DNA of 64,000 bases. It comes from Gammaproteobacteria bacterium HGW-Gammaproteobacteria-13 (GTDB lineage: Bacteria > Pseudomonadota > Gammaproteobacteria > Pseudomonadales > Pseudomonadaceae). Under the pieces are notes generated by a model. It had not been told where the DNA came from. It searched no databases and saw only the letters and a program-made list of their open reading frames with translations. How positions within the stretch are numbered: the first letter of the stretch is position 1; each line of letters begins with the position of its first letter. Both the position numbers and the translations under genes were made by a program. This document shows positions 25,756 to 36,285 of the stretch, in pieces. The stretch is taken from the NCBI GenBank assembly GCA_002840155.1, contig PGZH01000011.1:248001-312000 (forward strand), written 5' to 3'.

Positions 25756-26535
25756 TCAACACAGCTCAGGATTTTTCGCGCAGCTGCCGTAGCCTTCGCT
25801 GCGCATCTGCTCCAGGGCGGCCTGCAGGCGCTCGACCACTTCGTCCGGGGTGTCCTTGTTCAGCGCCAGGTACAGCTGCGAGGTTTCGAAGCTGAGCACG
25901 GTCTGCAGATCATCGGCGCCCTGCTCTTTGGCATACACGCGCCACACCGGGTCAGAGGTGGCCCACAGGTCGATCTGCCCGCGTTGCAGCTTGCGGATAT
26001 TTTCCTGGTCGCGCAGGGCGTTTTGCGGGGTGAAGCCCAGGCGCTCCAGATGCTGGCTGACCGCCGCGCTCTGGTAGGCGCCGATGCGGTAGGCCTTGGC
26101 CTGTTCCAGAGTGCTCAGTTGCGGGTGGCTGCCTTTACGGCCGACCAGCACGCTCTGGTACTGGGCGATAGGCCCGACCCACTTGAACAGCGGCTTGCGC
26201 GCCTCGCTCATGGAGGTAGAGAACAGGCCGTGGTTGGCGGTGGTCATGGTCTGTTGGTAGATGCGGTCCCAGGGGAAGCGCAGGGTCAGGCTGTAGTTGA
26301 TGCCGGCGCGCTTGAACATCTCGCGCACGGTGTCGGCACTGACGCCTTGGATCTGCGCATCACGGGCGAAGTTCTTGCCGTGCTCGGCCATGTTGAACGG
26401 CGGGAAGTTTTCCGTCAGCAGCACCATCTTGTAATCGGGTGGCAAGGCGGCCTGGCTCAGGGGGCTGAACAGCAGGCTCAGCAGCAGCGCGGCGCGGCCG
26501 CGTTTGTTCCACAGGTGTTGAAGACGCTGCAACAT
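25756..26535 (-). CDS. Periplasmic amino-acid-type solute-binding protein (SBP_bac_3)
   Basis: A 259-residue periplasmic binding protein of the family 3 type. The signal is MLQRLQHLWNKRGRAALLLS through SQAA (cleavage near residue 29). The opening of the mature domain, MVLLTENFPPFNM, and the stretch RFPWDRIYQQTM fit the polar amino-acid binding group. Two Cys lie at the C-terminus (GSCAKNPELC) and may form a disulfide. GGGAG precedes the ATG. No permease or ATPase gene is adjacent, so it is an orphan binding protein or a sensor-like relative. Confidence 0.85.
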   Translation of the reverse strand: MLQRLQHLWNKRGRAALLLSLLFSPLSQAALPPDYKMVLLTENFPPFNMAEHGKNFARDAQIQGVSADTVREMFKRAGINYSLTLRFPWDRIYQQTMTTANHGLFSTSMSEARKPLFKWVGPIAQYQSVLVGRKGSHPQLSTLEQAKAYRIGAYQSAAVSQHLERLGFTPQNALRDQENIRKLQRGQIDLWATSDPVWRVYAKEQGADDLQTVLSFETSQLYLALNKDTPDEVVERLQAALEQMRSEGYGSCAKNPELC

Positions 26536-26827
26536 GGGGGGTCTCCCTTTTTATTGTTGTCTGAGGCGGCATCGCCGGCCGCCCGGGTAAGGCGAGCCGG
26601 CGATGCCGTGGGTGTTGCTATCAGAAAGCCCGCTTGGTCAGCGCGGTGGCGAAGGGGTGTGTGCCGACACAGGACTTCATCACGATGCTGACCAGGCGGG
26701 CTGTTCGGTGCCAGGGGCGCAGGGGTTGCCTGCTGCCGCCTGCTGTAGCGTGGCCAAGGGCTGATGTCGGTAAACGCTCAACCGCTGTAGTCACTGGCAT
26801 CGGGTTGCCTTGCGCAGTCAGCAGCTA

Positions 26828-28081
26828 TTACTGCGCGTTGTCGCTGTTGTAGATCTCGCGATCCAGCTCTTTCTCGCTGCTGCCGACCAGGGTGGTGGTC
26901 ATCAGGTCGCCGGCGACGTTCACTGTGGTGCGCGCCATATCGAGGATGCGGTCGATACCGGCAATCAGCGCCACGCCTTCCAGCGGCAGGCCGACCGAAG
27001 TCAGCACCAGGCCGAGCATGATCAACCCTGCGCCAGGTACACCGGCGGTGCCGATCGAGGCCAGGGTGGCGGTGAGGATGATCATCAGGTACTGGCCGGC
27101 ATTCAGGTCGACGCCGAAAGCTTGGGCGATAAACAGCGCCAGTACGCCCTGATAAATGGCGGTGCCGTCCATATTGATGGTGGCGCCCACCGGCAGTACG
27201 AAACCGGCCACGCCCTGGGACACGCCGAGGTTCTTGCGCGCGCATTCAATCGACACCGGCAGGGTGCCGGCGCTGCTTGAAGTACTGAAGGCCACGGCCA
27301 ATGCCGGCGCCACGCCCTTGAAGAAACGCAGCGGGCTAAGCCGCGCGAGCAAGCCCAGCAGGCCGCCATACACCAGCAGCATATGGGTGATGCTGGCCAG
27401 GTAGATCACCCCGATCACGCCGGCCAGCGGCAGCAGCACTTCGATGCCGTGGCTGGCCACCACGCCGGCGATCAGCGCAAATACGCCGATGGGTGCGCAG
27501 CGCATCACCAGGTCGGTGAGCTTGTAGAACACCTCGGCCAGGCTGTCGAACAGCTTGACGGCGGGTGCGGCCTTTTCGCCGATCAGGTTCATGCTCACGC
27601 CCAGGGCGATGGCGAACACGATGATCTGCAGGATATTGCCTTCGGCAAAAGCGGCCACCGGATTGGTCGGTACCAGGCCCACCAGAATTTGCACCAGCGA
27701 CGGCGCCTGCTTGGTTTCCTGCACGCCGCTGGCCACCATGTTCATCCCTTCACCCGGGGTGAATAGGGCGCCGAACAGCAGGCCGATACTCACCGCAAAG
27801 GCGGTGGTTATCAGGTAGATGGCGATGGTCTTGACGCTGATGCGGCCGAGTTTGGCGCTGTCGCTCATGGCCGTGATACCGGCCACCAGTGAGACGAACA
27901 CCAGTGGCACGATCAGCATCTTGATCGCGTTGAGGAACAGCGTGCCGATGGGCGCCAGCAGCAGGGCGTCGGCCTTGAACAGCACGCCGGTCAGTACGCC
28001 AAGGCCGAGGCCGATAAGTATTTGTTGCCACAGCGGCATGCGCCGCAAAAAGCTTAGGGAAGAAGTACTGCTCTGACTCAT
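26828..28081 (-). CDS. Dicarboxylate/amino-acid:cation symporter (DAACS, GltP-like)
   Basis: A 417-residue DAACS transporter. Motifs include FSTSSSAGTLPVSIECA (HP1 serine-rich loop), VLPVGATINMDGTAIYQG (NMDGT ion-binding motif in TM7), GTAGVPGAG (HP2) and the Asp/Asn/Thr-rich TM8 GIDRILDMARTTVNVAGD. The ATG at 28081 has GGGTG upstream; a GTG at 28090 is the only earlier in-frame start. It probably imports glutamate, aspartate or C4-dicarboxylates, which fits the neighbouring aspA. Confidence 0.92.
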   Translation of the reverse strand: MSQSSTSSLSFLRRMPLWQQILIGLGLGVLTGVLFKADALLLAPIGTLFLNAIKMLIVPLVFVSLVAGITAMSDSAKLGRISVKTIAIYLITTAFAVSIGLLFGALFTPGEGMNMVASGVQETKQAPSLVQILVGLVPTNPVAAFAEGNILQIIVFAIALGVSMNLIGEKAAPAVKLFDSLAEVFYKLTDLVMRCAPIGVFALIAGVVASHGIEVLLPLAGVIGVIYLASITHMLLVYGGLLGLLARLSPLRFFKGVAPALAVAFSTSSSAGTLPVSIECARKNLGVSQGVAGFVLPVGATINMDGTAIYQGVLALFIAQAFGVDLNAGQYLMIILTATLASIGTAGVPGAGLIMLGLVLTSVGLPLEGVALIAGIDRILDMARTTVNVAGDLMTTTLVGSSEKELDREIYNSDNAQ

Positions 28082-28191
28082 GGTTATCACCCGGATTATC
28101 GTTTTTGTGGGGCCGTCTGTGCGGCCTTGAGCGGTGCCGCCCGGCAGGCGAGGGCGGAAAACCAGTTACCCAGATGCTGGGCGCTGGTTAC

Positions 28192-28225
28192 AAAAAACGC
28201 GCCGTTCCTGGCGGATACGGCGCGT
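28192..28225 (-). terminator. Rho-independent terminator of aspA
   Basis: ACGCGCCGT (28197-28205) pairs with ACGGCGCGT (28217-28225). On the minus strand the stem is followed by six T, so it ends the aspA transcript before the symporter gene. Confidence 0.85.
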
Positions 28226-28240
28226 GTGGTGCTCTGTGGA

Positions 28241-29668
<1,428 letters not shown>

Positions 29669-29691
29669 GATCAAAGTCATCTCAGGATATA

Positions 29692-29703
29692 CGGCATATG
29701 CCG
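29692..29703. promoter_or_regulatory. Palindrome upstream of aspA, candidate operator
   Basis: Perfect 12-bp palindrome CGGCATATGCCG, about 24 bases upstream of the aspA start in the region divergent from a LysR regulator. A related half, ATCGGCATAACG, lies near 29772. The position suits a LysR or other regulator site. Inferred only. Confidence 0.35.
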
Positions 29704-29817
29704 CGATGGCCCGTAGGTTAGGGGCTGTAGCTTGGTGCTGGCCAATGCTGTTAAGCGCTGGGTCATGCATAATCGGCATAACGTTGGCGTGACCGCGATG
29801 TGGTAGCAAACGTAGAC

Positions 29818-29893
29818 GTAGGGTGGATGACGCTTTATCCATCCACCACGCCATACGAGACCAGGTGGATAAAAAGAGCGTTATCCACCCTAC
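29818..29893. repeat. REP-like inverted repeat (GTAGGGTGGAT type)
   Basis: GTAGGGTGGATGACGCTTTA opens the element and AGAGCGTTATCCACCCTAC closes it, with nested inverted ATCCACC/GGTGGAT. Same family as 9130-9199 and 33792-33872. It ends only 17 bases before the LysR gene start at 29910. Confidence 0.85.
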
Positions 29894-29909
29894 ATAGGTA
29901 GGAGTGACG

Positions 29910-30815
29910 ATGAACCTTGAAAGCAAATGGCTGGAAGACTTTGTCACCCTGGCCGCCACCCGCAGCTTTTCCCAGGCGGCGCAGAAGCGCTTTGTCACCC
30001 AGCCGGCGTTCAGCCGGCGGATTCGCAGCCTGGAGAACATGCTCGGGCTGACGCTGGTCAACCGCGCCTGCACGCCCATCGAGCTGACCGAATCCGGCCA
30101 GCTGTTTCTGGTCACGGCACGGAGCATGGTCGAGCAGCTCGGCGAGGTGGTGCGTCATCTGCATAACCTCGAAGGCCAGCAGGGCGAGGTGATGCAGATT
30201 GCCGCCGCGCACTCGCTGACCCTGGGTTTTTTCCCGGAATGGATCGCCCGCCTGCGCCGCGAAGGGCTGCCGCTGACCACCCGCCTGGTAGCAACCAACG
30301 TCGGCGAAGCGGTGCATGCGCTGCGCGAAGGCGCCTGCGACCTGATCCTTGCCTACTACGACCCGGACGCCGCATTGCAGATGGACCCGGAAATCTTCCC
30401 CTCGCTGCACCTGGGCCGCACGGAAATGCTTCCGGTGTGCGCGGTGGGCGAGGACGGCGCGCCGCTGTTCGACCTCAACAGCGGCCAGAGTGTGCCGCTG
30501 CTGGCCTACAGCGCCGGGGCGTTTCTCGGTCGCTCGGTCAACCTGCTGCTGCGCCAACGTGCGTTGCGCTCGACCACGGTGTACGAAACGGCGATGGCCG
30601 ACAGCCTGAAAAGCATGGCCTTGCAGGGTATGGGTGTGGCCTGGGTACCACGCCTGAGCGTGACCGCCGAACTGGCCCGTGGCGAGTTGGTGGTGTGCGG
30701 CGATGAACAGTGGCAAGCGCCGCTGGAAATCCGCCTGTACCGCTGCGCTCTGGTGCGCAAGGCCTCGGTACGCCTGCTCTGGCGCAAACTGGAAAGCGGC
30801 GAGGTCGGCCGCTAG
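29910..30815 (+). CDS. LysR-type transcriptional regulator, divergent from aspA
   Basis: A 301-residue LysR regulator. The winged HTH is SFSQAAQKRFVTQPAFSRRI at about residues 20-40, followed by the effector-binding domain. The ATG at 29910 has GGAG 5 bases upstream; a GTG two codons earlier is a weaker start. Its place opposite aspA is conserved in Pseudomonas, so it may control aspA. The 3' end forms a hairpin (GAGGTCGG/CCGACCTC, 30801-30824) overlapping the stop codon. Confidence 0.9.
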   Translation: MNLESKWLEDFVTLAATRSFSQAAQKRFVTQPAFSRRIRSLENMLGLTLVNRACTPIELTESGQLFLVTARSMVEQLGEVVRHLHNLEGQQGEVMQIAAAHSLTLGFFPEWIARLRREGLPLTTRLVATNVGEAVHALREGACDLILAYYDPDAALQMDPEIFPSLHLGRTEMLPVCAVGEDGAPLFDLNSGQSVPLLAYSAGAFLGRSVNLLLRQRALRSTTVYETAMADSLKSMALQGMGVAWVPRLSVTAELARGELVVCGDEQWQAPLEIRLYRCALVRKASVRLLWRKLESGEVGR

Positions 30816-30824
30816 ACCGACCTC
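30801..30824. terminator. Hairpin between convergent genes, possible bidirectional terminator
   Basis: GAGGTCGG (30801-30808) and CCGACCTC (30817-30824) make a perfect 8-bp stem overlapping the LysR stop codon, 13 bases from the convergent ggt stop. No T tract follows on either strand, so termination is uncertain. Confidence 0.4.
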
Positions 30825-30836
30825 GGGTGCCGCACG

Positions 30837-32510
30837 CTAACGCGGTACGACCTGGCCGACGCCGCGACCACGTGGGTCTGACGCTGTTTCCAGGCGGCTG
30901 CCGGTTACCTTGATGGCTTGAATATCGCCCATGTTCCAGCCCTGGTCTTCAAGGGTGTAGCCCATGTTTTTCAGCTCATCGGCCACCTTGCCAGTTAGCG
31001 GCGCATAGGCGTCGTAGTAGATCGTGTCTTTGGGCAATAGCTGGTGGTGCACGCGCTGTGCATCGATGGCTTTTTGCAGTGGCAAGCCAAAGTCATACAC
31101 GTTGTTCAGCACCTGAAAGATCGAGGTGAAGATGCGCGAGCCGCCCGGCGTACCCAGGATCAGGCTCACCTGACCATCGCGGGTGACGATGCTCGGGCTC
31201 ATTGAGGAGAGCATGCGCTTGCCCGGTTCGATGGCATTTGCGTCGCTGCCGACTACACCAAAGGCGTTAGCAATGCCGGGTTTGGCACTGAAGTCATCCA
31301 TCTCGTCGTTGAGCAGGAAGCCCGCTCCTTTGACCACTACGCCGCTGCCGTAATCCCAGTTGAGGGTGTAGGTGTTACTCACGGCATTGCCGTCAGCGTC
31401 GATGATCGAGAAGTGTGTGGTCTGGTGGGTTTCCAAACCCGGGCGAACTTTTTCAGTGGCTGAAATGGCCGTGGGGTTAACTTCTGCCGCGCGTTTGGCA
31501 ATGTAACTGGCGTCCACTAATTGCTTGACCGGCACATCCGAGAACTTGGGGTCGCCCAGGTAATCGGCGCGGTCGGCGAACACGCGCTTTTCGATTTCCG
31601 CCAGCAAATGGATGTAGCGCGAGGAGTTGAGCTCAACGCCTTGGAAGTCAGCGGCGCGCTGCTCCTTGATACCAATCAGCTGGGCCAGTGCGATGCCGCC
31701 AGAGCTGGGCAACGGTGCGGTGTACAGGGTGTTGCCTTGCCAGTCGATGCGCATCGGCTCGCGCCATTCTGCGCGATAGCTTTGCAGGTCTTTAGCGCTG
31801 ATCAAACCACCGTCGCGCTGCATTTGCGCCACCAGCAATTCTGCGGTTTTACCCTGGTAAAACTCCGTAGCGCCATTGGCGGCGATCCGCTCCAGCGTTT
31901 GTGCCAGCTCCGGCTGCTTAAAGGTTTGTCCCGGACGCATGCTGCCAAAATAGTCGGCAAAGTTGGTCTGGTCGTTGAACAGAGCCAGCGCGTCTTCGCG
32001 GTATTGGTATTGCTGCTCGGCAACCGTGAAACCGTTGCGGGCATAACCAATGGCCGGTGTCAGCAGTTCCCCCCAGGGCAACTTGCCAAAGCGCTGGTGC
32101 GCTTCCCATAAGCCCATCACCGTGCCGGGCACGCCGGCGGCTTTAGCGCCGACCATGGTGCTGTTCTCGATGACTTCACCCTTGTCATCCAGGTACATGG
32201 TCTTGGTGGCCGCGAGAGGGGCCACTTCACGGTAATCGATAAAGAAAGGCTTGCCGTCCATAAACAGGGTCATAAAGCCGCCGCCGCCGATGTTACCGGC
32301 TTCGGGGTAGGTCACCGCCAGGGTAAAGGCCGTTGCTACGGCCGCATCCACTGCATTGCCGCCGGATTTCAGTACCTGCGCGGCGACCTTGGCACCATAT
32401 TCGTCTGGGGCAGCCACCGCGCCACCGTCGAGCGGGGCAGCCCATACACAAGAGCTTGTGGCCGCCATGATCGCGGCGGCCAGCAGGGTGGAGCGGGCAG
32501 TCAATTGCAT
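30837..32510 (-). CDS. ggt: Gamma-glutamyltransferase
   Basis: A 557-residue gamma-glutamyltransferase, exported and self-cleaving. The signal ends near residue 25 (ATSSCVWA). The autoprocessing Thr, the nucleophile, is in HQTTHFSIID. Other conserved blocks are GGNAVDAAVATAFTLAVTYP, GNIGGGGFM, LNDEMDDFS and LGTPGGSRI. The start at 32510 has GGA upstream. It cleaves gamma-glutamyl bonds, for example of glutathione, in the periplasm. Neighbouring polyamine genes raise the alternative of acting on gamma-glutamyl polyamine conjugates, but that is speculation. Confidence 0.94.
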   Translation of the reverse strand: MQLTARSTLLAAAIMAATSSCVWAAPLDGGAVAAPDEYGAKVAAQVLKSGGNAVDAAVATAFTLAVTYPEAGNIGGGGFMTLFMDGKPFFIDYREVAPLAATKTMYLDDKGEVIENSTMVGAKAAGVPGTVMGLWEAHQRFGKLPWGELLTPAIGYARNGFTVAEQQYQYREDALALFNDQTNFADYFGSMRPGQTFKQPELAQTLERIAANGATEFYQGKTAELLVAQMQRDGGLISAKDLQSYRAEWREPMRIDWQGNTLYTAPLPSSGGIALAQLIGIKEQRAADFQGVELNSSRYIHLLAEIEKRVFADRADYLGDPKFSDVPVKQLVDASYIAKRAAEVNPTAISATEKVRPGLETHQTTHFSIIDADGNAVSNTYTLNWDYGSGVVVKGAGFLLNDEMDDFSAKPGIANAFGVVGSDANAIEPGKRMLSSMSPSIVTRDGQVSLILGTPGGSRIFTSIFQVLNNVYDFGLPLQKAIDAQRVHHQLLPKDTIYYDAYAPLTGKVADELKNMGYTLEDQGWNMGDIQAIKVTGSRLETASDPRGRGVGQVVPR

Positions 32511-32618
32511 ACAGTTATCCTTTTTTCTTATGGCCTGAATAAGCCCCGCTGGCATCTCGTAGTGAGTTGCCAGGGAGGCTCAAGGAGTTATCCAGCTTAG
32601 GTCATTCGTCCGTGGCCA

Positions 32619-33737
32619 TCAGGTGCCCGACTTGATGGTGTTCCACACCCGGGTACGCACGCGTTCGATCTTCTGCGGCAGCGGTTGCAGCACGTAGAGG
32701 GTCTTCTGCGCTTCGGCGGTTGGGGTCAGGCCGGGGTTGTCGCGGATTTCTGCGCCCACCAGCGGCATGGCGTCTTTGTTTGGGTTGGGGTAACCGAGAA
32801 AATCGCTGATCGGTGCCACCACTGCTGGTTCGAGCAGGTTGTTGAGGAACTCATGGGCTTCGGTGACGTTCTTCGCGCTTTTCGGGATGGCGAAGGAGTC
32901 GTACCACAGCGGCGCGCCTTCCTTCGGCAGGCGCCAGTCGACCACCACGCCGTTGCCGGCTTCCTTGGCGCGGTTGGCGAACTGGTAGAAGCTGCCCGAG
33001 TAGCCGATGGCCACGCAGATGTCGCCGTTGGCGATATCGGTCATGTACTTGGCGGAGTGGAAGTAGGCGACGTGGGGGCGAATCTTCAGCATCAGCGCGC
33101 TGGCTTTTTCGTAGTCTTCAGGCTTGCTGCTGTTGGGGTCCAGGCCCAGGTAGTGCAGGGCGATGGGCAGGATATCGCCGGGCGAGTCCAGCATGGCCAC
33201 GCCACATTGCTTGAGCTTGCTGATGTTCTCTTCCTTGAAGATCAGGTCCCAGCTGTCCACTGGCGCATCGGCGCCGAGCACGGCCTTGACCTTGTCCGGG
33301 TTGAAGCCGATCAGCACGGTGCCGTACATGTAGGGCACGGCGTACTGGTTGCGGGGGTCGTTGGCGGTCATCAGCTGCAGCAGGCCAGGGTCGAGATGCT
33401 GCCAATTCGGTAGCTTGCTCTTGTCGAGTTTCTGGAACACGCCGGCCTTGATCTGGGTGTCGAGGAAGGTGTTGGTCGGCACCACCAGGTCATAGCCGGA
33501 GTTGCCGGTCAGCAGCTTGGCTTCCAGCGCTTCGTTGGTGTCGAACACATCCCAGGTCAGCTTGATGCCGCTTTTTTCCTGAAACTCCTTGGGCACTGCG
33601 GGCAGCATATAGTCGGCCCAGTTGTACACGCGCAGCTCGCGCGGTTTCTCGGGCGTTTGTGCCTGGGCTTGGCCAAGGCCGCTGAGTAAGGCACCGACGC
33701 AGAGTGTGGTGGCCAGGTTACGGGTGAGTCTGTTCAT
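32619..33737 (-). CDS. Periplasmic polyamine-binding protein (PotF/SpuD-like)
   Basis: A 372-residue polyamine solute-binding protein. Signal peptide to about residue 26 (LSGLGQAQA). Family hallmarks are LRVYNWADYMLPAVPKEFQE, YDLVVPTNTFLDTQI, YGTVLIGFNPDKV, and the aromatic and acidic ligand residues in AIGYSGSFYQ. GGAG lies 8 bases upstream of the ATG at 33737. It sits directly downstream of aphA, the same pairing as in P. aeruginosa, which suggests binding of acetylpolyamines or polyamines. No permease genes are adjacent. Confidence 0.9.
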   Translation of the reverse strand: MNRLTRNLATTLCVGALLSGLGQAQAQTPEKPRELRVYNWADYMLPAVPKEFQEKSGIKLTWDVFDTNEALEAKLLTGNSGYDLVVPTNTFLDTQIKAGVFQKLDKSKLPNWQHLDPGLLQLMTANDPRNQYAVPYMYGTVLIGFNPDKVKAVLGADAPVDSWDLIFKEENISKLKQCGVAMLDSPGDILPIALHYLGLDPNSSKPEDYEKASALMLKIRPHVAYFHSAKYMTDIANGDICVAIGYSGSFYQFANRAKEAGNGVVVDWRLPKEGAPLWYDSFAIPKSAKNVTEAHEFLNNLLEPAVVAPISDFLGYPNPNKDAMPLVGAEIRDNPGLTPTAEAQKTLYVLQPLPQKIERVRTRVWNTIKSGT

Positions 33738-33791
33738 CAGGGTCACTCCAGTTTTGTTGTCATTCTTGTGTCGTGCCAGAAGTCACGGGGC

Positions 33792-33872
33792 GTAGGGTGG
33801 ATGGCGCTTTATCCATCCACCACAGGTATGTGGCGCGCTAGCGGTGGACGAAAACAGCGTCGTCCACCCTAC
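33792..33872. repeat. REP-like inverted repeat overlapping the aphA stop codon
   Basis: GTAGGGTGGATGGCGCTTT on the left and CGTCGTCCACCCTAC on the right, with nested inverted pieces. Same family as 9130-9199 and 29818-29893. The last bases (33869-33871) are the aphA stop codon, so the element abuts and ends the gene. Confidence 0.8.
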
Positions 33873-34903
33873 GGAGTGCCCGCCTCGAACCCCTCCAGCA
33901 CGTTGACCGCGTTGACGCCGATGGCTTCCACCGCATAACCGCCTTCCATCACAAACAGGGTCGGCTTGCCGAGGGCGGCGATGCGTTTGCCCATGGCCAG
34001 GTAGTCCGGGCTGTCGAGCTTGAACTGGGAAATCGGGTCGTCCTTGAAGGTGTCCACGCCCAGCGACACCACAATCACTTCCGCATCAAATTCGGCAATC
34101 CGCTGGCAGGCTTCATCCAGCGCCGCGCTCCACACCGCCCAGGGGCTGCCCATGGCCAGCGGGTAGTTGAAGTTGCAGCCCTCACCGGCGCCTTCACCGC
34201 GTTCATCGGCATAGCCGAGGAAGAATGGGAACTCGTCAGCCGGGTCGCCGTGGATCGAGGCGAACAGCACGTCATTGCGAGCGTAGAAGATGTCCTGGGT
34301 GCCGTTACCGTGGTGGTAGTCGACATCGAGGATAGCGACCTTTTTGTGGCCCTGATCGAGGAAGGCCTGGGCGGCGATGGCGGCGTTGTTCAGGTAGCAG
34401 TAACCACCCATCAACTCGCCGGCGGCGTGATGGCCCGGCGGGCGGCACAGGGCGAAGGCGCTATGGGCACCGCCCACAATTGCTTGCTGGGCGCTTAGCG
34501 CCACCTGCGCGGCACTGTAAGCCGCTTGCCAGGTGCCAGCGGTAATCGGTGCGCCGCCGTCGAAGCTGTAATAGCCGAGCTGGCCGTGCAAATCCCTGGG
34601 GATCATCTGGCGCAGGGTGCGCGCCGGCCAGGTGAAGGGCAGCAGGTCGCCGCTGCCGTTCTGCGCCTGCCAGCGATCCCAGGCACCCTTGAAGAAGTCC
34701 AGATACGCTGCGCTGTGAATGCGCTCGATTGGCGCAAGGCCGAAATCCTGCGGCGGACGCACCTCGCCGATTTGGCGATCCTTGACCCGTTGCAGGATAT
34801 GGTCGGCGCGCTGTGGTTTCTCGAAACAGGGCATCAGCTGGCCGTCGATCAGCTCGCAGCTGCCGTGGTGCAGGTGATGGTCGTCGCTGTAAAAGGTCAG
34901 CAT
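33869..34903 (-). CDS. aphA: Acetylpolyamine amidohydrolase (class II deacetylase family)
   Basis: A 344-residue deacetylase of the arginase/HDAC fold. Zinc and catalytic residues are visible: RPPGHHAAGELMGGYCYLNN (His-His dyad), ILDVDYHHGNGTQD (Asp and His zinc ligands), and SLGVDTFKDDP. It removes acetyl groups from N-acetylated putrescine, cadaverine or spermidine. The start at 34903 (MLTFYSDDHHLHHG) has GGAG 8 bases upstream; the longer open frame includes noncoding sequence. Its pairing with the polyamine-binding protein supports an acetylpolyamine uptake and use module. Confidence 0.94.
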   Translation of the reverse strand: MLTFYSDDHHLHHGSCELIDGQLMPCFEKPQRADHILQRVKDRQIGEVRPPQDFGLAPIERIHSAAYLDFFKGAWDRWQAQNGSGDLLPFTWPARTLRQMIPRDLHGQLGYYSFDGGAPITAGTWQAAYSAAQVALSAQQAIVGGAHSAFALCRPPGHHAAGELMGGYCYLNNAAIAAQAFLDQGHKKVAILDVDYHHGNGTQDIFYARNDVLFASIHGDPADEFPFFLGYADERGEGAGEGCNFNYPLAMGSPWAVWSAALDEACQRIAEFDAEVIVVSLGVDTFKDDPISQFKLDSPDYLAMGKRIAALGKPTLFVMEGGYAVEAIGVNAVNVLEGFEAGTP

Positions 34904-35003
34904 GCAGGTGGCTCCCAGGCTTGTTGTTCTGGCAGCCATTGTTCGCCCGTATGGCGCTGCTAAAGAACGCTGACAACGGCCAAAAGGGGATCGAAATGGC
35001 CAA

Positions 35004-35026
35004 AAAAATCGCCGGGAGCGATTTTT
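35004..35026. terminator. Rho-independent terminator, likely bidirectional
   Basis: AAAAATCGC (35004-35012) pairs with GCGATTTTT (35018-35026) across CGGGA. The A/T tracts serve both strands. On the minus strand it would end the AraC-type gene transcript upstream of aphA. Confidence 0.75.
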
Positions 35027-35102
35027 AACGTCGCGCAGCGATGGCCCGCAGGGTGGCTGCCAGGGATGGCAGCCATAAATTGCGCGACCGCCTTGGCATT
35101 TC

Positions 35103-35164
35103 GTGGGAGGCGCTTTAGCGGCGAGCTGTTTGATCGTGGTTGTCGCGGCTAAAGCCCCTCCCAC
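35103..35164. repeat. REP-like inverted repeat (GTGGGAGGGGCTTTAGC type)
   Basis: GTGGGAGGCGCTTTAGCGGC on the left and GCGGCTAAAGCCCCTCCCAC on the right, 62 bases in all. This matches a widespread Pseudomonas REP family as I know it. It lies between the AraC-type gene stop and the terminator at 35004-35026. Confidence 0.85.
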
Positions 35165-35191
35165 AAATCCCTATCACCGCGCGGCGCAGGG

Positions 35192-36184
35192 TCACGCGCG
35201 AAAACGGCTTGGCGGCACGCCGCTCCAGCGTTGGAAGGCATGGCGAAAACTGGCTGTTTCGCTAAAGCCGAGGTATTCGGCAATCCGGCAGATCGGCCAG
35301 TCTTCCTGGCCGAGCAAGGTTTTCGCCCGCTCGAAACGCAGCTCGTCGAGCAGTTCTTGGTAGTGGGTGCCCAGTTCCTGCAGGTGGCGGCGCAGGGTGC
35401 GCGGCGAGCAGTGCATCTGCTGCGCCAGCTGTTCCAGGCCGGGTGGTGCGGTCAGCTGTTCGGCCAGGAGCTGGCGGATGCGCGCGAGCCAGGCCTGGCG
35501 GCTGTTGAACTCACTGTTCTGCTTGCGGCAGCGTTCAAGCATTTCCCGGTGGGTCACCGCATCGGCCAGCGGCAGTGGTTGCTGCAGCCAGCTGGCGGGA
35601 AAGGCAAAAGCATTGCGTGCGGCATCAAACTGCAGCGGGCAGGCGAAGCTGTGCGGGTAGCGCGCGCTGTAGTCCGGCTCGCTGTAGCGAAACTGCGCAG
35701 CGCTGAGCGGCAGGGGCTGGCCGAGCAGGTCATCGCTGATCAGCTTGAGCGAAGCCAGGCACATTTCCAGGTTGAATACCTCAAGCTCTGGGCGGTGCTG
35801 GTAGTCGCTGGCGCTGACCCAGGCCAGCTCGCCTTCGAGCTGCATATCCAGTTTGAAGTAGGTGCCGAGCAGCGCCGGGTACTGCAGCATCAGCCGCCAG
35901 GCGTCACCAAAGGTGGCACTGGAGAGTGCGGCGTAACCGACCATGCCGTAGGCCGACACATGCATGCGTCGGCCCAGCTCCAGGCCCAGATCATTGCGCA
36001 GCTGCAGGGCGTTGGCGCAGACCTGCAATTCCTGGGTGCGGGTGATGCGTGTGTCGGCGCAGGCCAGATCAGCCATAGCAATGCCGCTGCCGGCCAATAG
36101 CGGCTCGCTCAGTTCGGGTTGCGTGGCAAAGATTTCCAGGATCTGCGAAACCACATGCAGGGTGGTCAGGTGGGCGTGCAACAT
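35192..36184 (-). CDS. AraC-family transcriptional regulator
   Basis: A 330-residue regulator. An N-terminal arabinose-binding-like domain (PF12625 type; LELGRRMHVSAYGMVGYAAL) is followed by an AraC HTH at about residues 232-330 (LEQLAQQMHCSPRTLRRHLQ and ICRIAEYLGFSETASFRHAF). It lies upstream of aphA on the same strand but is separated by a REP element and a terminator. It may regulate the polyamine genes, by proximity only. No clear Shine-Dalgarno before the ATG. Confidence 0.88.
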   Translation of the reverse strand: MLHAHLTTLHVVSQILEIFATQPELSEPLLAGSGIAMADLACADTRITRTQELQVCANALQLRNDLGLELGRRMHVSAYGMVGYAALSSATFGDAWRLMLQYPALLGTYFKLDMQLEGELAWVSASDYQHRPELEVFNLEMCLASLKLISDDLLGQPLPLSAAQFRYSEPDYSARYPHSFACPLQFDAARNAFAFPASWLQQPLPLADAVTHREMLERCRKQNSEFNSRQAWLARIRQLLAEQLTAPPGLEQLAQQMHCSPRTLRRHLQELGTHYQELLDELRFERAKTLLGQEDWPICRIAEYLGFSETASFRHAFQRWSGVPPSRFRA

Positions 36185-36240
36185 CGGGGCAACCGCAACA
36201 GTTCAGAATGCCTGAATGAGGCAAGAACTATGCCGCGGCA

Positions 36241-36274
36241 CCGCAGCGGCCGGGCGTGATCCGGGCCGCTGCGG
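36241..36274 (-). terminator. Strong hairpin after an exported-protein gene
   Basis: CCGCAGCGGCC (36241-36251) and GGCCGCTGCGG (36264-36274) form a perfect 11-bp stem just downstream of the minus-strand gene ending at 36286. There is no T tract, so it may stabilise the 3' end rather than terminate. Confidence 0.4.
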
Positions 36275-36285
36275 GCTAACCAGGT

